A stretch of DNA of 64,000 nt from contig NZ_WBVS01000003.1 of assembly GCF_009193305.1 (NCBI RefSeq), forward strand, positions 62,001 to 126,000, in the 5' to 3' direction. Below, piece by piece: positions 54,127 to 63,641 of this stretch; position 1 is the stretch's first letter, and each line of letters begins with the position of its first letter. The stretch is from Bifidobacterium cebidarum (GTDB lineage: Bacteria > Actinomycetota > Actinomycetes > Actinomycetales > Bifidobacteriaceae). A model generated the notes under the pieces. It was given only the letters and a program-made list of their open reading frames with translations. It did no database searches and was not told where the DNA came from. Made by a program: the position numbers and the translations under genes.

Positions 54127-54716
54127 TGCGACTCCTTTGTCGATTGTTCGGAGGCCTGGATGTTGGCCAATGGTTCCAGCCATCGGTAATCGGATTCGGT
54201 GCCGCATTGGCTGACGATCGACGATTGTTGTTCGCCGCTCATCGATCCGCGAATCGGCACGACGCTCTCACCTATAGCTTCACCGTTACTGTCCGTAATC
54301 GTTTTGGCTTGCATTCCGTAGACGGATAGACATGCGTTATAGGCCTTGCGCACTTCGACGAGCTCGTCCGGCGTCACCACGCCGTCCTCGAGTATGTTGC
54401 GTCCGAGTTCGGTGTGCAGGTTGTTCCAAGCGGTCAACGCCTCGTACTTGTTCGGCCCGGTGAATTCTGGATGTTCGCTGCCAGTGGGCAACGTACGGCT
54501 GGAACCGTTGCGCGCATTGGACGCCACGTCGCTCCACGGTTGCGGAAGCAACGATGTCAGCAGTACGGCGATGGCGATGCATACGGCAAGGATGAGAGCA
54601 ACCTTGAGATGGCGGCGCCGCCAGCGGCCGACTCCAACGGCGAAGACGCGCTGTGAATACTGTTGGTGTTGCTCATGTGGCTGATTGCTGCCACGAATCC
54701 TTGTCATCCTGGTCAT
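54123..54716 (-). CDS. FSGP-family protein, paralog 5 (membrane-anchored, shortened)
   Basis: 197 residues, overlapping the kinase stop by ATGA. A basic N-terminus and one membrane helix (VALILAVCIAIAVLLTSLL) anchor it; there is no lipobox Cys. The family half follows: HPEFTGPNKYEAL, ILEDGVVTPDELVEV, Cys in YNACLSVYGM, RGSMSGEQQ, and VSQCGTESD. It then stops, so cysteines 3 and 4 are missing. Encoded directly after the histidine kinase, it is a candidate co-sensor that presents or measures the lipoproteins. Confidence 0.82.
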   Translation of the reverse strand: MTRMTRIRGSNQPHEQHQQYSQRVFAVGVGRWRRRHLKVALILAVCIAIAVLLTSLLPQPWSDVASNARNGSSRTLPTGSEHPEFTGPNKYEALTAWNNLHTELGRNILEDGVVTPDELVEVRKAYNACLSVYGMQAKTITDSNGEAIGESVVPIRGSMSGEQQSSIVSQCGTESDYRWLEPLANIQASEQSTKESQ

Positions 54717-56047
54717 GATGCGCGCCTCTCAGGTGCTGATGAACCAGGATGCATAGGGATGCGGGCATACAGTATCCAATCGCCATCCTCGGCTGTGGTG
54801 TTCAGCTCACCTCCCAGATCGTGGATGATGCGCTTGTGCATGGCGAGCCCGCTGCCGTGCGGTTTGAGGGCGGCTGGCATGCTGCCGTCGGCATTCGGTC
54901 CGTCATCGCCTGATCGGGCAATCGGATTGGTTTCCATGATTTCGATGGTGGTTGTACCGAAAGTAATCACACAGCAGTATTCGCCGGCATCTGGGCTCAT
55001 GTGCCGGGTGATATTAGCTGTGATTTCACCGAGCAGGTTAATGGTTTCCTCAGCTGATTCGTCTGCGCAATTGTCCGGCAGATTGCCACGCGTTTCGATG
55101 TTTCCTGTGAATTGCAAATGAGCGAGCTTGCTATGCGCCTGTTGTATTGCCGTCTGAAGTTTGCTCCACTGCTCGGACGTGGCGTTGTCGCAGGATGAAC
55201 GTTTCGGTATGGGACTCGCGGAGGGTTCCAGAGCAGAATCGGTGGCGGAATGCTCCGCATTGGAGTCATTGGAGTCATGTGACGATGGCTCAGACGATTG
55301 CGGCTGCTCAAGCAAATCGATGACATGATGGATTTCATCGAGCACGGACAAGGCCTGATCGTTGACGAACCGCCAATCCTGCTGTTCGTCGTGATATGCC
55401 GCGTCATCGCCGATGCGTCGCAACTCGCGTTGCGCGGTCAACGCGATGTATGAGAGCCCGCCACTGGCGGAATCATGGATGCGCGAGGCCAGGCGCGTGT
55501 TGCGTTGCAGGGTATCCAACTGCCATTGCTTGCGCTCCAGGGCCAAGGCTTGTTCGCGAATCTCATCGCGTTGTTTGCGCCATCGGAACGACATGCCGCC
55601 CATGGTGGCGAGCGTGAACATGCCGATGTAGTTAACCATGCCGATCCATGTGGCGGAAAGCGCATTGAAGGTGTTCAAAGCCACCGGCACGCATTCGGCA
55701 ATCGTGACCGTGAGCAATGCGGCCACCGCCACGGGAATCGCACTGTCATACCCGATGATGGCAAGCGCCAGATACGCCGCCCACAACGGGTTCGGGCCGG
55801 ATAGATCGAGCACGAACAGTCTGGCCACCACGGTAACGATAATCAGCCATCCTGAGATTCGTGGGATGAACGGCGAAAGCACAATGGCGATGACCGACAG
55901 ACCGGAGAATAGGAAGTTCAGCGGGTATATCGGTGGTATCACCGACCATTCGATCAGGGTGGCCGCGAGCGTGAATGCCGCGATGGCAAGCCGGAACCAA
56001 TGCGCCCGAATCCAGTGGACTGCTTCCGCAGCGGGTTTGCCGTTCAT
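54713..56047 (-). CDS. Sensor histidine kinase of the lipoprotein cluster
   Basis: 444 residues from MNGKPAAEAVHWIRAHW at 56047, sharing one base with the regulator stop. About five to six N-terminal membrane helices with no external domain, then a coiled helix and HisKA_3-like LASRIHDSASGGLSYIAL with His191. A long Ser/Asp/Asn-rich insert (about 250-290) precedes a weakly conserved HATPase ending GSGLAMHKRIIHDLGGEL. The N box is hard to see, so catalytic strength is uncertain. Co-translated with the regulator upstream and paralog 5 downstream. Confidence 0.87.
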   Translation of the reverse strand: MNGKPAAEAVHWIRAHWFRLAIAAFTLAATLIEWSVIPPIYPLNFLFSGLSVIAIVLSPFIPRISGWLIIVTVVARLFVLDLSGPNPLWAAYLALAIIGYDSAIPVAVAALLTVTIAECVPVALNTFNALSATWIGMVNYIGMFTLATMGGMSFRWRKQRDEIREQALALERKQWQLDTLQRNTRLASRIHDSASGGLSYIALTAQRELRRIGDDAAYHDEQQDWRFVNDQALSVLDEIHHVIDLLEQPQSSEPSSHDSNDSNAEHSATDSALEPSASPIPKRSSCDNATSEQWSKLQTAIQQAHSKLAHLQFTGNIETRGNLPDNCADESAEETINLLGEITANITRHMSPDAGEYCCVITFGTTTIEIMETNPIARSGDDGPNADGSMPAALKPHGSGLAMHKRIIHDLGGELNTTAEDGDWILYARIPMHPGSSAPERRAS

Positions 56048-56796
56048 CACTCCCCCTCTGCTGCACCGGTCCACAAGGCCACGGCCGCGCCACGTGAAGC
56101 AACACCGAGCTTATGGATGGCACGGGTGAGATAGGTTTTGGCAGTCGAGGCATTGACCTGCATTTCAGCGGCGATCTGGTCAGTGGATAGCCCTCTGGAG
56201 CACAGGTTCATGGCTTCGGCTTCGCGGTCGGACAGGAGAAATTGACGAGGCATGCGCTGCCCGCTTAATCGGGCATGCGCCTGCGCCGCGGTTTCGAAGC
56301 CTTCACCCCATGTGCCGCCGGAGGCCACCGTGCGGATCGCTTCGATGATGGGCGTTTCGACTGATTTAGGCACAATGCCTTGTGCGCCGGCTGCGGCGGC
56401 TTTGCCGGAATACACGGCGAGTGAGAACGATGTGACGGCCAAAATCTTGACACGTGCGGTTTTGATGCGAATGGTTTTGCACACCACAAGTCCGGAGAGT
56501 TCGTCCATCGACATGTCGGTCAGGAGCACATTGGGGCTTTGCCGCGGGTCGAGGCAACGGGTGACCGCGTCCCTGCCTGATGTGGTTTTCCAAACGATGC
56601 GGGCTTCCGGCATGAGCTCGCTGATGGAGCGTTCGAGGAAAGCGAGCGAGAAGGCGTCGTTGTCCACAAGTCCGATGGTGACGATGGGGCGCACGACCTG
56701 CTGCTGCGATTGATGGTTGTGATCCACGTTGCCTTCTATTGCCGCTTGATTGGATATCTGATTGAACTGTTGATCGTCGCCGCTCATGATGTTCAT
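56047..56796 (-). CDS. LuxR-family response regulator of the lipoprotein cluster
   Basis: 249 residues from ATG 56796 (GGAGG just upstream; ATG 56787 also possible). A Gln/Asn-rich N-terminal extension of about 35 residues precedes the receiver: GLVDNDAFSLAFL, phosphoacceptor Asp94 in LLTDMSMDE, and GIVPKSVE with the conserved Lys. The LuxR helix-turn-helix is at about 185-240 (LSDREAEAMNLCSRGLSTDQ, NASTAKTYLTRAIHKLG). First gene of an overlapping four-gene operon regulator-kinase-paralog 5-paralog 4. It probably controls the paralogs and the exporter. Confidence 0.9.
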   Translation of the reverse strand: MNIMSGDDQQFNQISNQAAIEGNVDHNHQSQQQVVRPIVTIGLVDNDAFSLAFLERSISELMPEARIVWKTTSGRDAVTRCLDPRQSPNVLLTDMSMDELSGLVVCKTIRIKTARVKILAVTSFSLAVYSGKAAAAGAQGIVPKSVETPIIEAIRTVASGGTWGEGFETAAQAHARLSGQRMPRQFLLSDREAEAMNLCSRGLSTDQIAAEMQVNASTAKTYLTRAIHKLGVASRGAAVALWTGAAEGE

Positions 56797-57042
56797 GCCC
56801 TCCTGCGGCTTCGCTGCCGCCCCTTCTACGGCTACCGTAGCATCAGTGAACTTGTCACTATAAGGCGTGTTGTCATCCCGTGGATGACAACCAAAGCCTC
56901 ATCACATGCCTACTGCCTTAACAAACGGTGGATAACCCGGTTTCCATCCACACGTTATCCACAACACGCCAAACCCCGTCATAGTATCCACATTTACCGG
57001 TTGCGCTTGTGCGGCGAAACGGTCAACCTGCACAGTGGATAC

Positions 57043-57543
57043 ATGAGTACTTCCCTATCATCGCAGATCCTTGAAGCCGGCAACGATGCCGTGCAACATT
57101 ACCAACAGCCCATGTTGGATTCACCGCATGAGCACATGAGCGAACCATTGGACCATCTGGCCACGCTGATGGCGGACCCTCTGCTCTCCGCCAAACGTTT
57201 CGGAGTTCTTGGCGAGCATTACGCCGCGGCATGGCTGGAACAGCAAGGTTGGCAAACGTTGAGCCGCAATTGGCACACCCGATACGGCGAGCTGGACATC
57301 GTGATGATGGCACCAAGCCGAACCATCGTGTTCGTGGAGGTGAAGTCACGGCGCAACATGCATTTCGGCATGCCTCAGGAGGCGGTGACCCACGCCAAAC
57401 AGATGAATCTTCGACGTGCCGCATGCGATTGGCTGATCGACAGGCGTAACCGCATACCTCATATCTCGATTCGTTTCGACGTCATCACCATTGTGATGGA
57501 TATGGGGAAACCGTTGGTGCGCCACATCATCGCGGCGTTCTAG
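57043..57543 (+). CDS. yraN: UPF0102 family protein YraN
   Basis: 166 residues if started at MSTSLSSQIL (57043); later ATGs would remove an unconserved leader. The conserved nuclease-like core is clear: GVLGEHYAAAWLEQQGWQTL, NWHTRYGELDIVM, IVFVEVKSRRN (the E-x-K motif of PD-(D/E)XK folds), and RFDVITI. The biochemical role is unproven; it is commonly found next to comM and dprA, as here. The next gene starts 14 bp downstream. Confidence 0.9.
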   Translation: MSTSLSSQILEAGNDAVQHYQQPMLDSPHEHMSEPLDHLATLMADPLLSAKRFGVLGEHYAAAWLEQQGWQTLSRNWHTRYGELDIVMMAPSRTIVFVEVKSRRNMHFGMPQEAVTHAKQMNLRRAACDWLIDRRNRIPHISIRFDVITIVMDMGKPLVRHIIAAF

Positions 57544-57557
57544 AAGGAGTCACAGCA

Positions 57558-59096
57558 ATGCCCATCGGAAGCACATTCTCCGTAGGATTAATCGGATTAA
57601 AAGCCTTCATCATCCAAGTGCAGGCATTTATCAGTCCGGGACTACCCTATTTTTCCATCATTGGTCTGCCGGACACTTCACTATCCGAGGCACGCGAACG
57701 CGTGCGTTCCGCATGTCAGGCCAGCGGTTTTTCCTGGCCGCAAACGCGGGTAACCGTCAATATGAGTCCGGCGTCAGTGCCGAAACGAGGATCATCGCAT
57801 GACCTGGCAATAGCGGCGAGCGTACTATGCGCGGCAAACGCCATCAGCCACAGTTGTCTGGAGAATACGATCGTGCTCGGAGAGGTGAACCTCGACGGTT
57901 CGGTACTGCCGATTCATGGTCTGCTTCCCATTATGCTGCATGCCAAAGAGCGCGGCATCCATAAGCTGATCGTCCCGTACCGCAACCTTGACGAAGCCCG
58001 GATGGTGGAGAACATGGATGTGGTCGGCGTGCAACATGTGGGCGAGCTCATCGAACTCATGGGAGGGAAAGCCACCTATCGTATGCCCGAACTGCCCCAG
58101 GGAAGCGAAGATGCCATAGACGCCACGTCCCAAACCGATGGCGTTCACCCTTGCGGGGATATGAGCGAAGTGTTAGGTCAGGAGCATGCCAAATGGGCCT
58201 TGCAGGTGGCTGCGGCAGGCGGGCATAACCTCATCATGACCGGACCTCCCGGAACGGGCAAAACCATGCTCGCATCACGTATGCCTGGCATCATGTGCCC
58301 TCTGGATGAGGCCGAGCAACTGGAAGTGGCGTCCATCCGATCATTGTGCGGCACATTGCCGCAATATGGCATCACCGATGTGCCTCCTTTCGAAGCACCA
58401 CATCATACCGCCACGACAGCGGCGCTGGTGGGCGGAGGCAGCGGTCTGGCAACACCCGGCGCCATCACCAGGGCGCATCGCGGCATTCTGTTTCTCGACG
58501 AGGCTCCGGAATTCAGCGCACGCGCGTTGCAAACCATGCGCGAGCCGTTGGAATCCGGGTACGTGGCCCTCTCCCGCTCAAAAGGCAGCACCTACTATCC
58601 CGCCGCATTCCAACTCATCATGGCTGCGAATCCATGCCCATGCGGCTACTATTACGGCACCGGCGAGCGCTGCACATGCAAGGAGAAGGAACGCATGCGC
58701 TACTTCTCCAGACTTTCCGGCCCGATTCTCGACCGCGTGGATATTCAGCTCGCAGTCCCGCCAGTGTCCCGCATCGTCCAGCAATCCGAACCACAGGGAG
58801 AGTCCAGCCAAACCATTCGCGCCCGCGTGATTCAGGCACGGCGTATGGCAATGCGCAGGTTCGAACAGTTCGGCTGGACCTGCAACGCTCAGGCGTCCGG
58901 CAAATGGCTGCATGCCAATACGTCGCTCAAAGCCGTCGAACTCGTCAATAAAGCGCTCAACAACCATCAGCTCACGTTGCGAGGCGCGGATAGAGCCATG
59001 CGCCTCGCATGGACGCTTTCCGATCTGGACGGCAGAACCAGCCCAACCGAACAGGATGTCCATCAGGGCATCGAATTGAGAACGAGGATGTCATGA
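57558..59096 (+). CDS. comM: YifB/ComM-family Mg-chelatase-like AAA+ ATPase
   Basis: 512 residues, GAAGGAG before ATG 57558. An N-terminal ribosomal-S5-like/Lon-type domain (about 1-165, FISPGLPYFSIIGLPD and SSHDLAIAASVL), then an AAA+ core with Walker A TGPPGTGKTML near 230 and Walker B LFLDEAPEF near 310. Next comes the zinc-like CPCGYYYGTGERCTC and a C-terminal Mg-chelatase domain. In naturally competent bacteria ComM is a branch-migration helicase for integrating DNA. In an operon with yraN and dprA. Confidence 0.94.
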   Translation: MPIGSTFSVGLIGLKAFIIQVQAFISPGLPYFSIIGLPDTSLSEARERVRSACQASGFSWPQTRVTVNMSPASVPKRGSSHDLAIAASVLCAANAISHSCLENTIVLGEVNLDGSVLPIHGLLPIMLHAKERGIHKLIVPYRNLDEARMVENMDVVGVQHVGELIELMGGKATYRMPELPQGSEDAIDATSQTDGVHPCGDMSEVLGQEHAKWALQVAAAGGHNLIMTGPPGTGKTMLASRMPGIMCPLDEAEQLEVASIRSLCGTLPQYGITDVPPFEAPHHTATTAALVGGGSGLATPGAITRAHRGILFLDEAPEFSARALQTMREPLESGYVALSRSKGSTYYPAAFQLIMAANPCPCGYYYGTGERCTCKEKERMRYFSRLSGPILDRVDIQLAVPPVSRIVQQSEPQGESSQTIRARVIQARRMAMRRFEQFGWTCNAQASGKWLHANTSLKAVELVNKALNNHQLTLRGADRAMRLAWTLSDLDGRTSPTEQDVHQGIELRTRMS

Positions 59097-60592
59097 CCGA
59101 ACACAATCCCATACCGATACTGTCACGCGACGCCCTGTTTCGGGCGGCGCTCACCTTCTGCCTGGATGGGGCAGACGCCTCGATGTACGCCACGCTGAAA
59201 GGCGCCGGCCAGGCGGAAACCATATGGCATATACTCGTTGAAGCGCACCCGAGCGGCTCCAGCAGCAACTGCGAACCTGCGATGAAGGAACTGGAGCGCA
59301 TGTTCATCGAAGGGTTGATTCGCTGGGGTCGCAAACCCTCGAACGCCATCATGAACGCATTCCGCACGGCGGTGGCCAGTTGGCATAATCGCATGCAGGA
59401 TCTGCCGAATCGCGATCCATTGGCTCTTGCCGACTGGTTCACCGTGGACGGCACGCAATGGATCGTCACTCCTGCCAGTCCCTGGTGGCCTCAACAATTG
59501 GAGGATCTGGCCATTCGGTCCGACTGGGCACCACCATTGTGTCTCTGGGGCAAGGGCGATCCTCGAGCGCTTACCAGCTGCGATAAACCTCTAGGCATCG
59601 TGGGATCGCGCGATGTCACCGAATATGGCAGATATGTTGCTCATACCCTAGCTGAGCAGGCTGCCGTCTCAGGGCATCTAGTAGTATCCGGCGGAGCCAT
59701 GGGCACCGACGCCGCCGCGCATTGGGGTGCCTTAAACGCATTGCATGGACGCAATCAATCCGGTATCGGGCGAACGGTCGCCGTGTTCGCGGGTGGTCTC
59801 AATCATATGGGCCCCATGCGCAACCACGAACTGTTCGAACGCATCGAGGGGCAATCAGGAGCACTGATCAGCGAACTGTGTCCGAATGTGATTCCTGAAG
59901 CCAGACGGTTCCTATTACGTAACCGAATCATCGCGGCGCTTTCCTCCACATTGGTGGTCGCCCAGGCCCGCCTGCGTTCAGGTGCGCTCAACACCGCGGG
60001 ATGGGCGTGCGAATTGATGCGCGAGGTCTATGCGGCACCCGGAGACATCAACCAGCCGGTGAATGCCGGATGCAACAAAATCATCAACGAGCAGAAAGCC
60101 GTGCTGCTATGCGCGGCAACCCGGATAGAAGACATCTGCCATGAGCCACATCGACCCATCATGGCGTTCGACCCGCCACGCCATGAACCAGACACGAATC
60201 AATCACAACCGCCGAAGGAGGCACGGCAGACACAGCATGCCCAGCAACAACATCTTCCGGGAAACGCGCGCAATCAGCATCGGCCGCAACAGCCGGACGT
60301 TTCCAACATGCCCGATTTGAGGAATCAGCCCTCAGCGGCCGACGGCAAAGCGCAAGTCATCAAGCTCAGCAATCTGCCGGAATCGCAGCGGTTGATGGCC
60401 GCCCTCATCCGAGAATGCAACAAACGGCACCTGATCACCACACCTGACGCGCTGCTGCGCATGGCCAAGACCAGCGCCCCGGATGATATTACGAATATCG
60501 CCACGGTATTGGAAATACTCGGCACCATGGAACTGGCGGGTATCGTGACGAGGAAGGCGGATGCCATGGTGCTCAGCGACTTGGTTGTCTGA
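59093..60592 (+). CDS. dprA: DNA-processing protein DprA
   Basis: 499 residues; ATG 59093 overlaps the comM stop (ATGA). An N-terminal helical region, then the DprA Rossmann core: LGIVGSRDVTEYG, VSGGAMGTDAAAHWGAL, FAGGLNHMGPMRN, and RFLLRNRIIAALS. A Gln/His/Asn-rich linker of about 60 residues (near 365-425) separates a C-terminal winged-helix domain (SQRLMAALIRECNKRHLITT). DprA loads RecA on incoming single strands in transformation. Confidence 0.94.
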   Translation: MTEHNPIPILSRDALFRAALTFCLDGADASMYATLKGAGQAETIWHILVEAHPSGSSSNCEPAMKELERMFIEGLIRWGRKPSNAIMNAFRTAVASWHNRMQDLPNRDPLALADWFTVDGTQWIVTPASPWWPQQLEDLAIRSDWAPPLCLWGKGDPRALTSCDKPLGIVGSRDVTEYGRYVAHTLAEQAAVSGHLVVSGGAMGTDAAAHWGALNALHGRNQSGIGRTVAVFAGGLNHMGPMRNHELFERIEGQSGALISELCPNVIPEARRFLLRNRIIAALSSTLVVAQARLRSGALNTAGWACELMREVYAAPGDINQPVNAGCNKIINEQKAVLLCAATRIEDICHEPHRPIMAFDPPRHEPDTNQSQPPKEARQTQHAQQQHLPGNARNQHRPQQPDVSNMPDLRNQPSAADGKAQVIKLSNLPESQRLMAALIRECNKRHLITTPDALLRMAKTSAPDDITNIATVLEILGTMELAGIVTRKADAMVLSDLVV

Positions 60593-60694
60593 CTGTCTTT
60601 CGCCTATCATCCACATCACTTGCCGGTCTTGTCCCGCACCGCAGGCATTGATGATTGACGGACTCTGTTCGGCGGGTGTGCGAGAATCAAACCC

Positions 60695-62566
60695 ATGAGT
60701 CCGAAACGTTTGGAAGATATGTATGATGCGGTCATCGTCGGCGCCGGAGCCGCCGGCCTGTCGGCTGCGCTCGGTTTGCTGCGCTCCCCCGAGGTCGCGG
60801 AGCTGAGGGAACAGGGTCTCGATCCGAAGATTCTCGTGGTCTCCAAATTGCAGCCATTGCGCTCGCACACCGGTTCCGCAGAAGGTGGCATCGCAGCCAG
60901 CCTAGGCAATATCGAATCCGATGATTGGCATTGGCATTATTACGACACCATCAAGGGCGGCGATTGGCTGGTCGATCAGGATGCCGCGAAGCTGCTCGCC
61001 GAGTATGCGCCGGAAACCGTCATCAATCTGGAGCGTCAGGGTGTGGCGTTCTCACGCACCGAAGACGGGCATATCGCCCAACGACGATTCGGCGGTCATA
61101 CCCGTGATTTCGGCGGAGAACCGGTCAAGCGCGCCGCCTATGCCGCTGACCGTATCGGCCATCAGATCTTGCATACGCTCTGGCAGCAGTGCGTGGCACA
61201 AGGCGTCGAATTCGCGGAGGAATGGTACGTCACCGATCTGGTGCTCACCGAGGATGGTAGCCAGGCTGCCGGCATCGTGGCGATGGACACCCATACCGGC
61301 AAGATCCATGCCATTCATGCCCGCAATGTGCTAATCGCCACCGGCGGTGCAGGCCGGCTGTTCCATACCACATCGAACTCCTGGGATTTGACCGGCGACG
61401 GCATGGCCTTGGCCCTTGCATCAGGCCTTCAGCTTGAGGATATCGAATTCGTGCAGTTCCACCCCACTGGACTTGCGCATACGGGCATCCTGCTCTCTGA
61501 AGCGGCCCGCGCCGAAGGCGGTATTCTGCGCAATGCGGAGGGTGAGGCGTTCATGGAACGATACGCCCCCGAACACAAGGACCTGGCGGCCCGTGATGTG
61601 GTGTCCCGCTCCATCATGGCCGAAATCGACGCAGGCCGAGGCGTGGCCGACCCGAAGGATCCCAATGGTCCAAAGGACTGCGTCTGGCTGGATATGACCG
61701 GTATCGATCCCAAGCGTATGGCCCAGGCGCTGCCTCAGGTGGTGGAGACCATCGAACAATACGCGAATCTCGATCCCGCCAAGGATCTGATTCCGATCAA
61801 GCCCACGGCGCATTACACGATGGGCGGTCTGCCCATCACCACGGATGGCGAAGTCTACCGTTGGGACGGCACCCGTCGCACTGTGGTAGACGGCCTGTTT
61901 GCGGCCGGCGAATGCTCCTGCGTGTCCGTGCATGGCGCGAACCGATTGGGCGGCAACTCATTGCTCGACGCATGCCTGTTCGGCACGCGTTCCGGGCGCA
62001 CGCTAGCGGCACGCATCGTCGAGAACCCCGCCGGCTCTCCTATGGCGGACGATGCATCCGATGAGCTGTTGACCGCCGCAGTCGATCAAGCCGCCGACAT
62101 GCGCAATCAGGAGCTCGACAAGCTTTTGCAAGGGTCCACTGCGGCTGGACAGTCTGATCACGGCGAGGGCGATGAGAACGCCTATGCGCTCATGGCCCGT
62201 TTGGGTTCCATTATGGAGCGCGCCTTGGCGGTACGGTGCAGCGCCGACACTATCGGAAACGCACTGGAACAGCTGAACACCAGCATTAGGCCCGCCGCCG
62301 AGGCTCTGCATGCGCATGACAAGACGGCAGCGTTCAATCAGGAGGTGACAGCCATTTGGGAGGTACGTCACCTCATCGAACTTGCCGAAGCGGTGCTGCA
62401 AGCTTCCGACGCCCGCCATGAATCACGTGGCTCGATGCGCCGACTTGACTTCCCCGAACGAGACGATGAGCATTTCCTAGCGCATTCCATGGTCTCTGCC
62501 GACGGTACGGTGACGTTCAAACCGGTGATCATTACCGATTACCCACCCAAGAAGCGTGAATACTGA
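60695..62566 (+). CDS. sdhA: Succinate dehydrogenase/fumarate reductase flavoprotein subunit
   Basis: 623 residues. FAD-binding [16 protein letters not shown] at the N-terminus. [17 protein letters not shown] includes the His usually carrying covalent FAD. QFHPTGL and the capping-domain Arg in ARDVVSRSI, plus [18 protein letters not shown], complete the family. It interconverts succinate and fumarate. sdhB follows 75 bp downstream. No membrane-anchor genes (sdhC/D) are next to it in this window, so electron transfer may use another partner. The weak upstream region (60593-60694) holds the promoter. Confidence 0.94.
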   Translation: MSPKRLEDMYDAVIVGAGAAGLSAALGLLRSPEVAELREQGLDPKILVVSKLQPLRSHTGSAEGGIAASLGNIESDDWHWHYYDTIKGGDWLVDQDAAKLLAEYAPETVINLERQGVAFSRTEDGHIAQRRFGGHTRDFGGEPVKRAAYAADRIGHQILHTLWQQCVAQGVEFAEEWYVTDLVLTEDGSQAAGIVAMDTHTGKIHAIHARNVLIATGGAGRLFHTTSNSWDLTGDGMALALASGLQLEDIEFVQFHPTGLAHTGILLSEAARAEGGILRNAEGEAFMERYAPEHKDLAARDVVSRSIMAEIDAGRGVADPKDPNGPKDCVWLDMTGIDPKRMAQALPQVVETIEQYANLDPAKDLIPIKPTAHYTMGGLPITTDGEVYRWDGTRRTVVDGLFAAGECSCVSVHGANRLGGNSLLDACLFGTRSGRTLAARIVENPAGSPMADDASDELLTAAVDQAADMRNQELDKLLQGSTAAGQSDHGEGDENAYALMARLGSIMERALAVRCSADTIGNALEQLNTSIRPAAEALHAHDKTAAFNQEVTAIWEVRHLIELAEAVLQASDARHESRGSMRRLDFPERDDEHFLAHSMVSADGTVTFKPVIITDYPPKKREY

Positions 62567-62641
62567 CCCGGCCCAGGGCTTGTGGCACAATAGGTTGGCT
62601 GATTAGTCAGATAATGACGCACTGTTTCATGGAGGCAAAGC

Positions 62642-63568
62642 ATGGTTGAGGCGAGCAACACAACGGTTACCCTTCAGGTACACCGGTTCGCGCCACGCGC
62701 CGAACGCGCTGAGCGTGCTCGCGGCGGTAGCCCGTTCGCCCGTAAGAGCTCTCCGTTCGGCGGCGGTTCCGAGTCGGCGTCCCGTCGCCGTCCACGTGGT
62801 AAACAGTGGGTGCAGGAGTATACGATTCCCGCCCGCCCAGAAGACACCATATTGGATTGTCTGCTGGCCATCAAACGCACCATCGATCCGACGCTTGCCT
62901 TCCGATACTCGTGCGGCCATGGCATGTGCGGATCGGATGCCGTGTCCATCAACGGCACCCCGACATTGCTATGCACGGCCTCCATTCGAGACTGGGCCAA
63001 GCAGCCGGGCGCATTGCCCCAGGTGGATGACGAAGGATTCCGCCATATTGGCGAAGATGAATCCGACGGTGGCGCATCCGACGATGGCGCTTCTCTCGGT
63101 GTCATCGAGCTCGCTCCCCTGCCTGGGTTCCCGCCGCAGCGTGATCTCATCGCAGACATCGATCCGATGCTGAACCAGATTCGCAAACTCACCCCGTATC
63201 TTGAGGCCGATGGCGTGCTCGCCACCACCGAAGAGGGCAAGGTGAACGCGTTCGAGTATTTGCAACACCCTGAGCAGCTTGCCAAGTACGAGACGCTCAG
63301 CAACTGCATCGCCTGTGGCGTATGCGAAGGTTCCTGCCCGGTATTCGCCGGTGGCGACGCCTTCATTGGCCCGGCCGCATTGATTTGGTCATCCCGTTTC
63401 ATCAACGATTCGAGGGACGCCAAAACCATGGAACGCATGGATGCCATCGATACCGCTGATGGCGTGGCCGCATGCCAGTCGGTGCGAGCATGCTCCCGTC
63501 ATTGCCCGCGTGGCATCGACGTCGGCGAGGAGATGTGGCAGATCGTGGCCAAAGTCCGCGAACGCTGA
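62642..63568 (+). CDS. sdhB: Succinate dehydrogenase/fumarate reductase iron-sulfur subunit with long N-terminal extension
   Basis: 308 residues, GGAGG before ATG 62642. Three cluster motifs: [2Fe-2S] YSCGHGMCGSD (Cys91, Cys96, Asp99, as in E. coli SdhB) with a later Cys in TLLC; [4Fe-4S] CIACGVCEGSCP; [3Fe-4S] CQSVRACSRHCP. An Arg/Ser-rich stretch of about 45 residues (ERAERARGGSPFARKSS) is inserted near the start, and an acidic loop (DEDESDGGASDDGAS-like) near 140-155. Both are unusual additions. It passes electrons from SdhA to an unidentified acceptor. Confidence 0.93.
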   Translation: MVEASNTTVTLQVHRFAPRAERAERARGGSPFARKSSPFGGGSESASRRRPRGKQWVQEYTIPARPEDTILDCLLAIKRTIDPTLAFRYSCGHGMCGSDAVSINGTPTLLCTASIRDWAKQPGALPQVDDEGFRHIGEDESDGGASDDGASLGVIELAPLPGFPPQRDLIADIDPMLNQIRKLTPYLEADGVLATTEEGKVNAFEYLQHPEQLAKYETLSNCIACGVCEGSCPVFAGGDAFIGPAALIWSSRFINDSRDAKTMERMDAIDTADGVAACQSVRACSRHCPRGIDVGEEMWQIVAKVRER

Positions 63569-63641
63569 TCGGAGCCGCATGGCAACGCTCAACGATTGAG
63601 CACTATGAGCATTGAGCAGCACACTATATAGAGGAACGGTT

